64,000 bases of DNA from Yoonia rosea (GTDB lineage: Bacteria > Pseudomonadota > Alphaproteobacteria > Rhodobacterales > Rhodobacteraceae). The position numbers and the translations under genes are program-made. The stretch spans positions 186,001-250,000 of the forward strand of contig NZ_FTPR01000003.1 of assembly GCF_900156505.1 (NCBI RefSeq), written 5' to 3'. Below are positions 55,777-64,000 of the stretch, in pieces (the first letter of the stretch is position 1; each line of letters opens with the position of its first letter). The notes under the pieces are model-generated. The model was not told the DNA's origin. It saw only the letters and a list, made by a program, of their open reading frames with translations, and ran no database searches.

Positions 55777-55812
55777 GCGCGCCGCGCGGAAGTTTGATTG
55801 GACATGGAAAGA
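55777..55812 (+). repeat. 36-bp repeat, copy 1 (before cobM)
   Basis: A 36-base stretch from GCGCGCCGCGCGG to GACATGGAAAGA is identical to 59807-59842, before fmt. It lies in the cobJ-cobM gap, 13 nt from the cobM start. Confidence 0.75.
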
Positions 55813-55825
55813 TGAGGGTCTTGCA

Positions 55826-56593
55826 ATGACCGTATATTTTATTGGCGCGGGTCCGGGTGATCCCGAGTTGCTGACACTGAAGGCGGCACGGATCATCGGC
55901 AAATGCCCTGTGTGTCTTTATGCAGGGTCTTTGGTGCCTGCTGAGGTTGTTGCCTGTGCGCCTGCTGATGCCTTAGTGATGGATACCGCGCCCATGACGT
56001 TGGATGACACCCACGGCGTGATCCTGGAAGCGCATGCCAAGGGTCAGAATGTCGCGCGCGTGCATTCGGGGGACCCGTCATTGTACGGCGCGATTGCCGA
56101 GCAGATCCGTCGGCTAAAGGGAGATGGGATTGATTATCAGATTATCCCCGGCGTGCCGGCCTATGCGGCTGCGGCTGCGGCTTTGGGTACCGAGTTAACC
56201 GTGCCGGAAGTGGCCCAGTCCATCGTCCTGACGCGTATGTCGATGAAATCGACAGGCATGCCCGCAGGAGAAACGCTTGAGAATTTTGCCCGTTCGGGTG
56301 CGACGCTCGCGATCCATCTTGGCATTCGCGCCTTGCGCGAAATCGAAAGGCAGTTGGTGCCATTTTATGGTGCGGATTGTCCGGTGGCGGTCATTTACCG
56401 TGTGGGTTGGCCTGATCAGATGATTATTCGCGGCACGCTGACAGATGTGCGCGAAAAGGTGCGCGCAGCCAAGATCACACGGACCGCGCTGATTCTTGTG
56501 GGGCCCGCCTTGTCCGATTCGCACGGGTTTCCGGACTCTGCGCTCTATGATGCGGCCAAGCCACATGTGTTGCGGCCGCGCGTGAAGGCCTGA
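55826..56593 (+). CDS. cobM: Precorrin-4 C11-methyltransferase
   Basis: This 255-residue methylase starts MTVYFIGAGPGDPELLTLKAA (quoted in part) and has the HSGDPSLYGAI segment typical of CobM/CbiF. It methylates C11 of precorrin-4. The start is the ATG after GATGAGGGTC; the frame runs on upstream through the repeated 36-bp element without conserved sequence. Last gene of the corrin operon. Confidence 0.93.
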   Translation: MTVYFIGAGPGDPELLTLKAARIIGKCPVCLYAGSLVPAEVVACAPADALVMDTAPMTLDDTHGVILEAHAKGQNVARVHSGDPSLYGAIAEQIRRLKGDGIDYQIIPGVPAYAAAAAALGTELTVPEVAQSIVLTRMSMKSTGMPAGETLENFARSGATLAIHLGIRALREIERQLVPFYGADCPVAVIYRVGWPDQMIIRGTLTDVREKVRAAKITRTALILVGPALSDSHGFPDSALYDAAKPHVLRPRVKA

Positions 56594-56682
56594 AATTAAG
56601 GCCTTTCTGCACTGCGGCGGATTTTGTCATTTGAATTTTAACTTTCTGGGATCATCTTCTGACATGTCTGGAGGGACTTGTT

Positions 56683-57030
56683 ATGTTTACGTTTTTGCCT
56701 GACGCGGTTCGTCAGGGTCTGGAAGAGGCGCGCAAAGCTGCATTGAAGCGCAAGGATCGTTTGTCCGTGCAGGATGGCGATGACAGCTATCGGATCCGTA
56801 GGTTCTGGGATGGTGGCTTTGCGTTAGATCTTGAAGGGTCCGAGCGGTTGCGCGGTCATGTCGATATCTATGACGGACCAAAGCACCTTTACACCTGTCT
56901 GGTCGTGTCTTCTGTCGATGAAGAGAACGAGCGGGTGTTCGAGTTCAAATGGGCCACACCCGTTGCCTCGGGCCCTGCCGCCGATTTTGTGCGCCCGGAT
57001 TTTGTTCCGGCCGGTTTGATCGGGCGTTAA
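56683..57030 (+). CDS. Conserved protein of unknown function
   Basis: A 115-residue soluble protein with no signal or membrane segment. The second half is rich in beta-strand patterns (DGGFALDLEGSERLRGHVDIYDG) and could be a PilZ-like or small beta-barrel domain, but the key PilZ motifs are not seen. It has a GGAGGG ribosome site and is convergent with the aminotransferase gene. Confidence 0.7.
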   Translation: MFTFLPDAVRQGLEEARKAALKRKDRLSVQDGDDSYRIRRFWDGGFALDLEGSERLRGHVDIYDGPKHLYTCLVVSSVDEENERVFEFKWATPVASGPAADFVRPDFVPAGLIGR

Positions 57031-57032
57031 AG

Positions 57033-58205
57033 CTATTGCAGGTCTGCGAAAGCGGCCTGCATCCGACGCACGGCCTCTTCGACATTGGCCGTTTGCGTGG
57101 CAAGGTTGAAGCGCATGAAGCTTTCACCGCCGGTGCCGAAAGTAGGCCCTTGGGAAACGGCTATTTTTGCCGTGTCCCTGATACGCGCTGAAACTTCTTC
57201 ATGGCTCATGCCGGTGTCTTCAAAATTGACCCACCCCAGATAGGTGGATTGCAGCGGCATCGACCAGACCCCCGGAATTGCGTTGATACCTGCGTCGAAA
57301 ATCTCGCGGTTTTTTTGCAAATGGTCGATCTGCGCATTCGCCCATGCTGCACCTTCCTCAGAATATGCGGCGGTGATCATCGCCACGCCAAGTGCGGACG
57401 GGTTGTAGTCGAGCATCGCAAGGCGCTTTTGCATGGCACTACGCAATGTTGGATCGGGAATGATCATATTGCCTGTCCGCTGACCTGCAATGTTGAACGT
57501 TTTCGATGCTGCAGTCAGATAGACTGTGTTGTCTGTATCTTCTGGTGCGGCAACCGCCGTTGGCACAAACCTCTGTCCTGCGTAGACAAGATCATGATGG
57601 ATCTCGTCACTAACCAGAAGCAGCCCGTTTTTGCGTGCAAAGGCAGAGACCGCGCGCAGTTCACCTGCGGTCCAAACGCGCCCTGAGGGGTTTTGTGGTG
57701 AACACCAGATCAGCATTTTTTCGCGCCCAGTCAGCCGCGCTTGGGCATCGTCGAGATCAAGCACATAGGTATCGCCCTGACGGACAAGCGGGCATTCGGT
57801 AACGACCCTGCCGGCCTTGTTCACCTTATGTGCGAACTCATGATAAACAGGGCTGAAAATGACGGCGGCGTCACCTGGTTCTGTCCAGACATCGAGGCAG
57901 AGCGCGATTGCGTTGCCGAGGCCTTGGGTCGTCAGAATCCAGTCTTTGTCGATGGACCAGCCGTGGCGGGTTTGCATCCACCATTGAATCGCACTGAAAT
58001 AGGCGTCATTTGCGAATGCATAGCCAAAGACGCCATGTTCAGCGGCTGCCTTCACCGCCTCTATCACGCAGGGGGCGGTGGGATAGTCCGAATCTGCCGT
58101 CCACATGGCCAGCCCGTCCTTTGGCGAAACGCCATAGAGCTTTTCCATCAGGTCCCACTTGCTGCTGTTGGTTCCACGACGGTCGACGGGCGTGTTGAAT
58201 GACAT
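57033..58205 (-). CDS. MalY/PatB family PLP-dependent aminotransferase (cystathionine beta-lyase type)
   Basis: This 390-residue enzyme has fold type I with the PLP lysine in TAASKTFNIAGQRTG. Motifs SPVYHEF, WCSPQNPSGRVW and SDEIHHDLVY are those of MalY/PatB-type C-S lyases, which split cystathionine to homocysteine. The ATG at 58205 has a GGAG site; the longer frame upstream is not conserved in type. An aminotransferase with another substrate is possible. Confidence 0.88.
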   Translation of the reverse strand: MSFNTPVDRRGTNSSKWDLMEKLYGVSPKDGLAMWTADSDYPTAPCVIEAVKAAAEHGVFGYAFANDAYFSAIQWWMQTRHGWSIDKDWILTTQGLGNAIALCLDVWTEPGDAAVIFSPVYHEFAHKVNKAGRVVTECPLVRQGDTYVLDLDDAQARLTGREKMLIWCSPQNPSGRVWTAGELRAVSAFARKNGLLLVSDEIHHDLVYAGQRFVPTAVAAPEDTDNTVYLTAASKTFNIAGQRTGNMIIPDPTLRSAMQKRLAMLDYNPSALGVAMITAAYSEEGAAWANAQIDHLQKNREIFDAGINAIPGVWSMPLQSTYLGWVNFEDTGMSHEEVSARIRDTAKIAVSQGPTFGTGGESFMRFNLATQTANVEEAVRRMQAAFADLQ

Positions 58206-58313
58206 AGGCTGCTCCTGAAGTTTCAAGGGCAAATTGCGGTGTTGCGAAACGGGGTGCAAGCCGAAAGTCCTGCCATGCTTGCGATGGGCGGCGCGACGCA
58301 TTAGATCACCGCC

Positions 58314-58835
58314 ATGACACTGAGAAAAATTCTGATCCATCCTGATCCGCGCCTCAAAAAGGTGGCTCAACCGGTTGCTTCGGTGAACGACGACATGCGT
58401 CGTCTCGCCGATGACATGCTGGAAACCATGTATGATGCACCTGGCATCGGGCTGGCGGCGCCGCAGATTGCGGTCATGGACCGGATGTTGGTGATGGATT
58501 GCGCCAAAGAAGATGATGCAACGCCAGAGCCTATGGTGTTGATCAATCCAGAGGTGGTTTGGACGTCGGAAGAACGGAACGTCTATGAAGAAGGCTGTCT
58601 TTCGATCCCCGAGCAATATGCCGAAGTTGAACGCCCTGCCGAGGTCGAGGTCTCGTGGATGGACCTTGATGGTAAGACAAGGCGTGAGCGTTTTGATGGG
58701 CTCTGGGCGACCTGCGTGCAGCATGAGATCGACCATTTGGATGGCAAATTATTCATTGATTATCTGCGCCCGCTGAAACGGCAAATGATCACGCGCAAGA
58801 TGCAGAAACTGAAACGCGAAATGGCGCGGGGCTGA
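58314..58835 (+). CDS. def: Peptide deformylase 1
   Basis: A 173-residue deformylase that removes the N-formyl group from new proteins. All three motifs are intact: GIGLAAPQ (44-51), EGCLSIP with metal ligand Cys95, and HEIDH (His137, Glu138, His141). First of three tandem deformylase genes ahead of fmt; the next begins 3 nt after its stop. Confidence 0.95.
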   Translation: MTLRKILIHPDPRLKKVAQPVASVNDDMRRLADDMLETMYDAPGIGLAAPQIAVMDRMLVMDCAKEDDATPEPMVLINPEVVWTSEERNVYEEGCLSIPEQYAEVERPAEVEVSWMDLDGKTRRERFDGLWATCVQHEIDHLDGKLFIDYLRPLKRQMITRKMQKLKREMARG

Positions 58836-58838
58836 CGC

Positions 58839-59300
58839 GTGGCGGTGCTTGAGCTGCGATTTGAGGGTGATCCTGTTTTGTTGGAAACGGCAGCGCCCGT
58901 GCAACAGTTCGACGAAGAGCTGGCCGGATTGGTCCGCGATATGTTCGAGACAATGTATGCCGCTCCCGGTCGCGGATTGGCCGCGCCGCAGGTGGGTGTC
59001 AGCACACGGGTCTTTGTCGTCGATACAGATTGGAAAGATGCAGACCCTGCGCCAATGATTTTCATTAATCCGGAAATCGCCAATCAGTCCGAAGATAAGG
59101 CCGTCGGGACCGAGGCCTGCCTTTCGATCCCCGGTAAAAGTTTTGATGTCAGTCGTCCGCTTTGGGTGGAATTACGTTGGCAAGATCTGGATGGCGTGGC
59201 GCATCACGGACGGTTTGAGGCTGTGCAGGCGATTTGCATTTGTCATGAGCTTGACCATCTGAACGGCCTATTGGTTACAGAAACGGGTGTGCTGCAATGA
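58839..59300 (+). CDS. def: Peptide deformylase 2
   Basis: This 153-residue copy starts at GTG. GRGLAAPQ, Cys94 in EACLSIPG (Gly to Ala before Cys) and HELDH (His136, Glu137, His140) are present, so it should be active. It overlaps the third copy by 4 nt. It differs widely from copy 1, so the pair is old rather than a recent duplication. Confidence 0.9.
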   Translation: MAVLELRFEGDPVLLETAAPVQQFDEELAGLVRDMFETMYAAPGRGLAAPQVGVSTRVFVVDTDWKDADPAPMIFINPEIANQSEDKAVGTEACLSIPGKSFDVSRPLWVELRWQDLDGVAHHGRFEAVQAICICHELDHLNGLLVTETGVLQ

Positions 59301-59797
59301 CACATCGCCCTTTTGTCATGTGGCCGCATCCGGCCCTGCGTACCCCCGCCACACCTGTGGCGGACATCACTGATGAGGTGCGTGCGATCTGGGATGAAAT
59401 GATTGTTGCCATGGATAACATGCCGGGTGTGGGATTGGCGGCGCCCCAGTTGGGCATTGATATGGCTTTGGCTGTCGTCGATGCCTCTGAGGGGCGGGGG
59501 AAAGCCATTCGCATGGCCAACCCATCGATCTTGTACAGCAGTATTGAACCGCGCGTGCATGAAGAAGGATCGCCTAACCTGCCTGGTGTTTGGGCCAAGG
59601 TGACGCGCCCGCGCGCCGTGACGGTGCGTTTCATGACTAAGGATGGCGGGTGGGACGAACAGGACTTTGTCGGTCTTTGGGCAACCTCCGTACAACACCA
59701 GATTGATCACTTGGCGGGTAGGATGTTCTTTGACCACCTGACCCGCGTAAAGCGGGATATGTTGCTAAAGAAAGCAGCGAAATTGCAGCGACGCTGA
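59297..59797 (+). CDS. Peptide deformylase-like protein 3, without catalytic residues
   Basis: A 166-residue member of the deformylase family. GVGLAAPQ is kept, but the metal-binding Cys is Ser92 (EEGSPNLPG) and the catalytic Glu is Gln135 (QHQIDH); the two His remain. It should not deformylate in the normal way and may have a binding or regulatory role. The ATG overlaps the stop of copy 2, so it is made from the same transcript. Confidence 0.88.
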   Translation: MTHRPFVMWPHPALRTPATPVADITDEVRAIWDEMIVAMDNMPGVGLAAPQLGIDMALAVVDASEGRGKAIRMANPSILYSSIEPRVHEEGSPNLPGVWAKVTRPRAVTVRFMTKDGGWDEQDFVGLWATSVQHQIDHLAGRMFFDHLTRVKRDMLLKKAAKLQRR

Positions 59798-59806
59798 TGT
59801 CGGGAT

Positions 59807-59842
59807 GCGCGCCGCGCGGAAGTTTGATTGGACATGGAAAGA
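59807..59842 (+). repeat. 36-bp repeat, copy 2 (before fmt)
   Basis: Identical to 55777-55812. It fills most of the 53-nt gap between the third deformylase gene and fmt, ending 8 nt before the fmt start, and carries the GGAAAGA that could serve as ribosome site. Confidence 0.75.
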
Positions 59843-59850
59843 CGGTGGGC

Positions 59851-60750
59851 ATGCGTGTAATTTTTATGGGAACACCCGATTTCTCGGTGCCGGTTCTGGA
59901 TGCACTTGTTGATGCAGGTCACGAGATTGCGGCTGTCTACTGCCAGCCACCTCGGCCAGCGGGGCGGGGCAAGAAGGACCGTCCCTCGCCGGTTCAGTTG
60001 CGCGCGGAGGCTCTGGGTTTGGAGGTGCGCTATCCTGTGTCATTGAAGGGTGCAGCCGAGCAGGCCGAGTTTGCTGCACTGGATGCGGATATTGCTGTGG
60101 TCGTGGCCTATGGTTTGATCTTGCCGCAGGTGATTTTGGACGCCCCCAAGGCAGGTTGTCTGAATATCCACGCCTCGCTTTTGCCGCGCTGGCGGGGGGC
60201 TGCGCCCGTTCATCGTGCGATCATGGCGGGTGATGTCAAGACGGGCGTTTGCATTATGCAGATGGAGGCCGGTCTTGATACTGGCCCGGTTTTGCTGCGC
60301 GATGAAACCGCGATCGGTGTCGAGGAGACAACAGGTGCGTTGCATGACAGGCTGTCGCAAATGGGTGCGGCGCTGATTGTTCAGGCGCTCGCGCAACTGG
60401 ATCAGTTGACCCCGCAGGCCCAGCCTGAAGCGGGCGTGACCTATGCTGCGAAGATCGACAAGGCAGAGGCACGGGTGGACTGGGCGCAGCCCGCGGTGCA
60501 AATTGACCGGCTGATCCGTGGGTTGTCCCCCTTTCCGGGCGCGTGGTGCGAAGTGGAAGGTGAACGTATCAAATTGCTCGGTGCGCGGCTTGCTGACGGT
60601 GGGGGTGCGCCCGGGCAGGTGCTAGGCGGCTTTCGGATTGCCTGCGGGAGCGGTGCGATCGAAGTGACCGCGGCCCAGAGAGCGGGCAAGAAAGCGATGC
60701 CTGCAGATGAAATATTGAAGGGCTTGGCGCTTGGGGATCGTGTCAGCTAG
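59851..60750 (+). CDS. fmt: Methionyl-tRNA formyltransferase
   Basis: This 299-residue enzyme formylates initiator methionyl-tRNA. The N-terminal [16 protein letters not shown] and the formyl-THF site [20 protein letters not shown] (quoted in part: [10 protein letters not shown]) are clear; the C-terminal domain is OB-like. Downstream of three deformylase genes, so formyl addition and removal are encoded together. Confidence 0.95.
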   Translation: MRVIFMGTPDFSVPVLDALVDAGHEIAAVYCQPPRPAGRGKKDRPSPVQLRAEALGLEVRYPVSLKGAAEQAEFAALDADIAVVVAYGLILPQVILDAPKAGCLNIHASLLPRWRGAAPVHRAIMAGDVKTGVCIMQMEAGLDTGPVLLRDETAIGVEETTGALHDRLSQMGAALIVQALAQLDQLTPQAQPEAGVTYAAKIDKAEARVDWAQPAVQIDRLIRGLSPFPGAWCEVEGERIKLLGARLADGGGAPGQVLGGFRIACGSGAIEVTAAQRAGKKAMPADEILKGLALGDRVS

Positions 60751-60902
60751 TGCGCCATTTTCTCAAGAATGGTGTAAGAACCGCACCGCGAGCGTGTCAA
60801 ATTTCACGTTTTTACAAAGATGTGCGATTTATCGCCTGAGGTCGGTTTTGTCATCATGCCGGAGAGTGCTATCAGGGGATTCGGAAATTTCTGGGTAAAA
60901 CA

Positions 60903-61697
60903 ATGACATTAGTGACGAAAATTACCCGCCGCTCGTTTGCGGCGATGGCAATGGCGAGCACGGCAGCAGCCTGTGCGCCGCGCGTTCCTGAGATGGAAAT
61001 CGAACCGGTGGCACCGGTGTCATTTGTTGAGGGCTACGGCCCGATCGAGGATTCAGGATATATTTTGCCCGGTATTCCGTCTGAATACCTTCAGGGCGTG
61101 AACCGCCGCATGACCGGCTTGTATAATGGTGAGGCGGGACCAAACACGCTGGATGTCGATCCCTATGCAAAGTTCCTTTACCATGTCCGTGAGGATGGTA
61201 CAGCGACGCGCTATCCTGTCGGTGTCGGTCGCGCGGGGCGATCAATTCGCGGCTCGGCGACGATGCAATTCATGCGTAAGTGGCCGAGTTGGACCCCCAC
61301 CCAAAACATGTTGCGCACCGAACCGGAGGTATACGGTGATTTTGCTGCCGGCATTCCGGGTGGTCTGCGCAGCCCGCTCGGCGCGCGGGCGCTTTATCTA
61401 TTCCGTGGTGGCCGCGATACCCACTACCGTATTCATGGCACGAACGATCTGGAATCTATCGGAAATTCCGGGTCTGCGGGTTGTATCCGCATGTTCAATC
61501 AGGATGTGATCCATCTTTATGACCAGATCGAGGCCCCGATGAAGGTGCTGATCCGCTCTCCGGAGGAATCGCAGCGTGTTGACCCAGAGAATTTCGATCG
61601 TGGTATTGAACTGCCGCCAAAGATTATTTCTGCGGAAGAACTGCTGGGGGAAGAGGCTGTTGCGAATGATCGTCCACCAGTTCTGGACGACGCATAA
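60903..61697 (+). CDS. L,D-transpeptidase (YkuD) family lipoprotein
   Basis: A 264-residue protein with a Tat-like N terminus (TRRSFAAMAMA) and a lipobox at AAAC (Cys24). The YkuD domain holds His178 in RIHGTND and the catalytic Cys194 in SAGCIRM. It would crosslink peptidoglycan or anchor lipoproteins to it in the periplasm. A long 5' region of about 150 bp separates it from fmt, so it has its own promoter. Confidence 0.92.
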   Translation: MTLVTKITRRSFAAMAMASTAAACAPRVPEMEIEPVAPVSFVEGYGPIEDSGYILPGIPSEYLQGVNRRMTGLYNGEAGPNTLDVDPYAKFLYHVREDGTATRYPVGVGRAGRSIRGSATMQFMRKWPSWTPTQNMLRTEPEVYGDFAAGIPGGLRSPLGARALYLFRGGRDTHYRIHGTNDLESIGNSGSAGCIRMFNQDVIHLYDQIEAPMKVLIRSPEESQRVDPENFDRGIELPPKIISAEELLGEEAVANDRPPVLDDA

Positions 61698-61827
61698 CCC
61701 CTTTTCTTTATGGTCATTGAAGTCCAAACTCGTGCTGAACGTGCCGCGCTTGCGCGCGGCACTCTATTGAACGCAGGGGCCGGAATGCTTATGTCCCTGT
61801 TATAAAAGAATAAATGAGGGACGTTTT

Positions 61828-62904
61828 ATGGCCAATTTTGAGACGCAAATCCAGGAATCTCAGGCACAGGTTGCCGAGGCGCAAAGCAAAATTTCCGAAC
61901 TGACCAGCCGGATCGAGATTGCGCGCAACAAGATGGCGGAAGGCACCGATATTTCGGTCGATATTGAGAATGCCAGTCTTGAAGACGTGCATGCCCATAC
62001 CGAGCTGATGAATGCTAACATCGCTGAGCTGATCATGGGCCTTGATGACGTCACGACGGCTTTTTCTAAAGATTTCGACGAGATGCGGTCCAAGACCGGC
62101 ATGGAAAGCTTCATTGGCATTTTCAGCAAGGCCAAAGCGGACAGCATGCGGCAGGAACGGATGCGCACGGCCTCGATTGATGACAAATTGCAGGATTTGA
62201 TCAGCAAGTCCGACGTGATCATGAAGCTTCTGGAAGGCCAGTTGGCGGTGCTCAACGAGCAGAAAGTCAGCGTCGAAAAGAACCTTGGCGGGACGCTGGA
62301 AGAGCGCGAGGTCACCGTTGGCGAACTCGAAGCGCTGCGGGCCGAAATCCTTGCGGTCGATCCCAAGATTATCGAACTGGAAAACAAGATATCGGTTGAA
62401 CAGGATGCTGCGGCGCGCACCAAGCTTGAGACAGAGTTGGCTGCGCTGAACGGGAAATACAACGAGATGGTGCAGAACGAGCAGGTGCAACTGGCCAAAA
62501 GCCAGACGCTTGAGCGTTATATTGAAAAGGGCAAAACCTGGATCGACAGTCTGCAGAACCAGGCGGCCACGCAGATGGTGCTGATCAACAAGCTCCAGAC
62601 AGATACCAAGCAGCGTGTTGTGCTTTATGATGCCTTGTCGAAGTCGTTGAAAACAGCGCAGCAGCAGGATGTGGCCCATAAGATCAACGAAATCGGCGTG
62701 AAGACGGACCAGGAGGCGCAGTCAGCAATGGCTGCCATCGGGTCGGCCACGAATGCGCGGATGGCGGATATGCTGGAAGCGCATGAAGACCACATGGTCT
62801 TTGCCCGCGAGGTGCTGGAGGCCAAGGCGAAAGCGGACGAGCGTTTCGTGCGCCGGTTTCAGGAGATTGTGAAGAAGCACGATAGCAACCAGTATGGGGC
62901 GTAG
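61828..62904 (+). CDS. Coiled-coil protein, possibly TelA-like
   Basis: This 358-residue protein is almost all alpha-helix with heptad-like patterns and no Cys or signal peptide. The layout, several long helices with a conserved GIFSKAKADSMRQERM region, is similar in style to toxic-anion-resistance TelA proteins, but I cannot show that by motif. It has a GAGGGACG ribosome site and is followed 26 nt later by the unidentified gene that leaves the window, with which it may form a module. Confidence 0.55.
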   Translation: MANFETQIQESQAQVAEAQSKISELTSRIEIARNKMAEGTDISVDIENASLEDVHAHTELMNANIAELIMGLDDVTTAFSKDFDEMRSKTGMESFIGIFSKAKADSMRQERMRTASIDDKLQDLISKSDVIMKLLEGQLAVLNEQKVSVEKNLGGTLEEREVTVGELEALRAEILAVDPKIIELENKISVEQDAAARTKLETELAALNGKYNEMVQNEQVQLAKSQTLERYIEKGKTWIDSLQNQAATQMVLINKLQTDTKQRVVLYDALSKSLKTAQQQDVAHKINEIGVKTDQEAQSAMAAIGSATNARMADMLEAHEDHMVFAREVLEAKAKADERFVRRFQEIVKKHDSNQYGA

Positions 62905-62920
62905 GGTGGGTGACACCCAC
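62904..62920. repeat. Short palindrome between the last two genes
   Basis: GTGGGT and ACCCAC pair around GAC just after the stop of the coiled-coil gene. Such GGTGGGT...ACCCAC hairpins resemble dispersed intergenic palindromes. A similar GGGTGCC/GGCACCC hairpin occurs at 18999-19015. Confidence 0.4.
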
Positions 62921-62930
62921 GCGTTCTGAT

Positions 62931-64000
62931 ATGACCGCCCCGGACCTTCAAGCCGACCACATGAAGTTGGAAGATACCCGCGTCACGCGCCGGTATTTCG
63001 ATAAATTCGCCAAGATCACCAGCCATCTGACCAAAGTTGCGGCGACCATGGAGGCCGAAGGGCGCTTTGATCGCAAAGAGATCGAGGTGATGGCCCGCTA
63101 TCTGGTCGGCCTGAATTGGACCTTCACAGCGCTGGCGCACAAGTATCATTTCGCCGGGCGGTTTGCGCATTCGGGCAAGCTGACCTTTGACCGGCATGAA
63201 AGTGGTTTTCCAGTCTATCAAGAGCTGCTGGAGATGGCGAATGACGCCCAGCAGGCAGACCGTCATCTGAACACACAGCCGAGTGTTGGTGATCTGAAAG
63301 ACCAGATGGTGCGGGTCATTCTGAGTGAGCAGCAAATCCCCACAAAGCTGCAATATGCTTTGTCGCAAAGGCTATATTATGAAGAGCTATCGCGTGGCGA
63401 TCAGTTTTGGGCGCGCAATGATCCGCAGTGTCTCTGGCTGGGAAATCAGGGTGACCGGCGGCGGTTTCTTGTGCACTGGGCGGTTTACGACAGTCAGGTG
63501 AACCTGCCCACGATCTACCTGATGGAGTTGGAAGATACAGGGCGCGTGGGCTTGCCAAAGGATCAGCATCGCTGGCCTGAAGCACAGGCGCATCTGATGG
63601 CGCAGTCCTTGGCGCATCTTAAGCTGCTGACGATTGCCAAAGGGTTTGATGAAGATTTCGATGACCTGCATCCGACGCGTTTGCGCCGGTTCCACATTGG
63701 GCCGATGTACAGCAATGCGTTTACGCGCCAATCGGGCCCTTTGCGCGACGTCTTGCGCGACGCCAACGCGCCCGCTGGCGAAGATTGGGCCTTGGTCTGG
63801 ACCGAAGAAGAACTGCTGTCGGACCGTGTCGAGAATGTGAAATCGGGGTGGTTCGGCTCTGTCGAGAGGCAGATTTTTGCCCTTGATCCTTTTGAAGGTG
63901 GTGGCGCGGAAACGGGGGCGAGCCGGATGGAGCGGTCTTTGATCATGCCGGAACGGCCCTATCAGGCTTTGGCAGAGCGCAACCCTGCAGGGTTTCGCGA
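62931..64000 (+). CDS. Unidentified gene, N-terminal part (runs off the window)
   Basis: The frame is open from the ATG at 62931 to the window end (356 codons). The product starts MTAPDLQADHMKLEDTR, is rich in charged residues and has no signal peptide or membrane segment. I do not recognise a family; it reads like a large soluble conserved hypothetical. Linked to the coiled-coil protein upstream by a 26-nt gap on the same strand. A later Met at residue 11 is an alternative start. Confidence 0.7.
   Translation, partial: MTAPDLQADHMKLEDTRVTRRYFDKFAKITSHLTKVAATMEAEGRFDRKEIEVMARYLVGLNWTFTALAHKYHFAGRFAHSGKLTFDRHESGFPVYQELLEMANDAQQADRHLNTQPSVGDLKDQMVRVILSEQQIPTKLQYALSQRLYYEELSRGDQFWARNDPQCLWLGNQGDRRRFLVHWAVYDSQVNLPTIYLMELEDTGRVGLPKDQHRWPEAQAHLMAQSLAHLKLLTIAKGFDEDFDDLHPTRLRRFHIGPMYSNAFTRQSGPLRDVLRDANAPAGEDWALVWTEEELLSDRVENVKSGWFGSVERQIFALDPFEGGGAETGASRMERSLIMPERPYQALAERNPAGFR

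Noticed and set aside
54681..55826. A 381-codon minus-strand frame antisense to cobJ
   Set aside because: Low-complexity Pro/Arg/His-rich translation; the cobJ fusion on the plus strand explains the region.
60753..60775. CCATT...AATGG hairpin after fmt as a terminator
   Set aside because: Only five paired bases with a mismatch next to them and no T-run; too weak to call.

Overview
The window reads as a chromosome segment of an alphaproteobacterium of the order Rhodobacterales, most likely a marine Roseobacter-type genus. The basis is the set of proteins: a CobN-dependent but CbiX- and CbiG-containing cobalamin gene set, three tandem peptide deformylase genes before fmt, paired DAO-GcvT oxidoreductases beside a betaine/homocysteine methyltransferase, and a short REP-like GC-rich element of a kind I associate with this order. 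Base composition of the cobalamin genes is clearly high in G+C. I found no rRNA, tRNA or CRISPR array.

Layout. 1-2.7 kb: the tail of an EnvC-like M23 protein, the periplasmic protease ctpA, and a Tat-exported metallo-beta-lactamase-fold hydrolase. 2.7-9.2 kb (minus strand): a methylated-amine operon of two DAO-GcvT oxidoreductases around a homocysteine methyltransferase, led by an XRE-cupin regulator. 9.3-12.6 kb: free methionine sulfoxide reductase, thiolase, gamma-glutamyltransferase. 12.7-14.3 kb: a tetR-yciI-tag operon with a perfect operator palindrome. 14.4-15.0 kb: a tyrosine recombinase broken by one amber codon.

15.4-26.9 kb is the most striking block: what looks like a complete D-apiose catabolic island. 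It encodes a sugar ABC importer, a Gfo/Idh dehydrogenase (ApsD), a lactonase (ApnL), an oxidoisomerase (ApnO), a DUF1537 kinase (OiaK), a RuBisCO-like protein (OiaX) and a GntR regulator. Together they would convert D-apiose through D-apionolactone, D-apionate, 3-oxo-isoapionate and its 4-phosphate to 3-phosphoglycerate and glycolate. A shared palindrome-like motif lies in both of its control regions. The island ends in a scar at 27.3-28.0 kb, where a nitrilase remnant is fused to a 371-bp second copy of the 3' end of the ggt gene found 15 kb away.

28-35 kb: a PhyH-type oxygenase, a membrane protein, an FMN reductase, a TPP enzyme, then bluB, two Lin0512-family genes, a yrbL-like gene and cobO. 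35-51 kb: cobN, cobW, smc, a lytic transglycosylase, cbiB, cobC, a DUF1636 gene, a degenerate receiver protein and a glutathionyl-hydroquinone reductase. 49.9-56.6 kb: a tightly coupled corrin-ring operon (small His-rich membrane protein, cbiX, cobH, cobL, cobI, cbiG-cobJ fusion, cobM). 56.7-64 kb: a MalY/PatB-type aminotransferase, three deformylases (the third without its catalytic residues), fmt, an L,D-transpeptidase lipoprotein, a coiled-coil protein, and an unidentified gene running off the end.

The cobalamin genes are dispersed in several blocks but cover lower-ligand synthesis (bluB), ring contraction and methylation, cobalt supply and insertion, adenosylation and side-chain attachment. 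cobA, cobG/cobZ, cobF, cobK, cobB, cobQ, cobP, cobU, cobV and the small cobaltochelatase subunits are not in this window.
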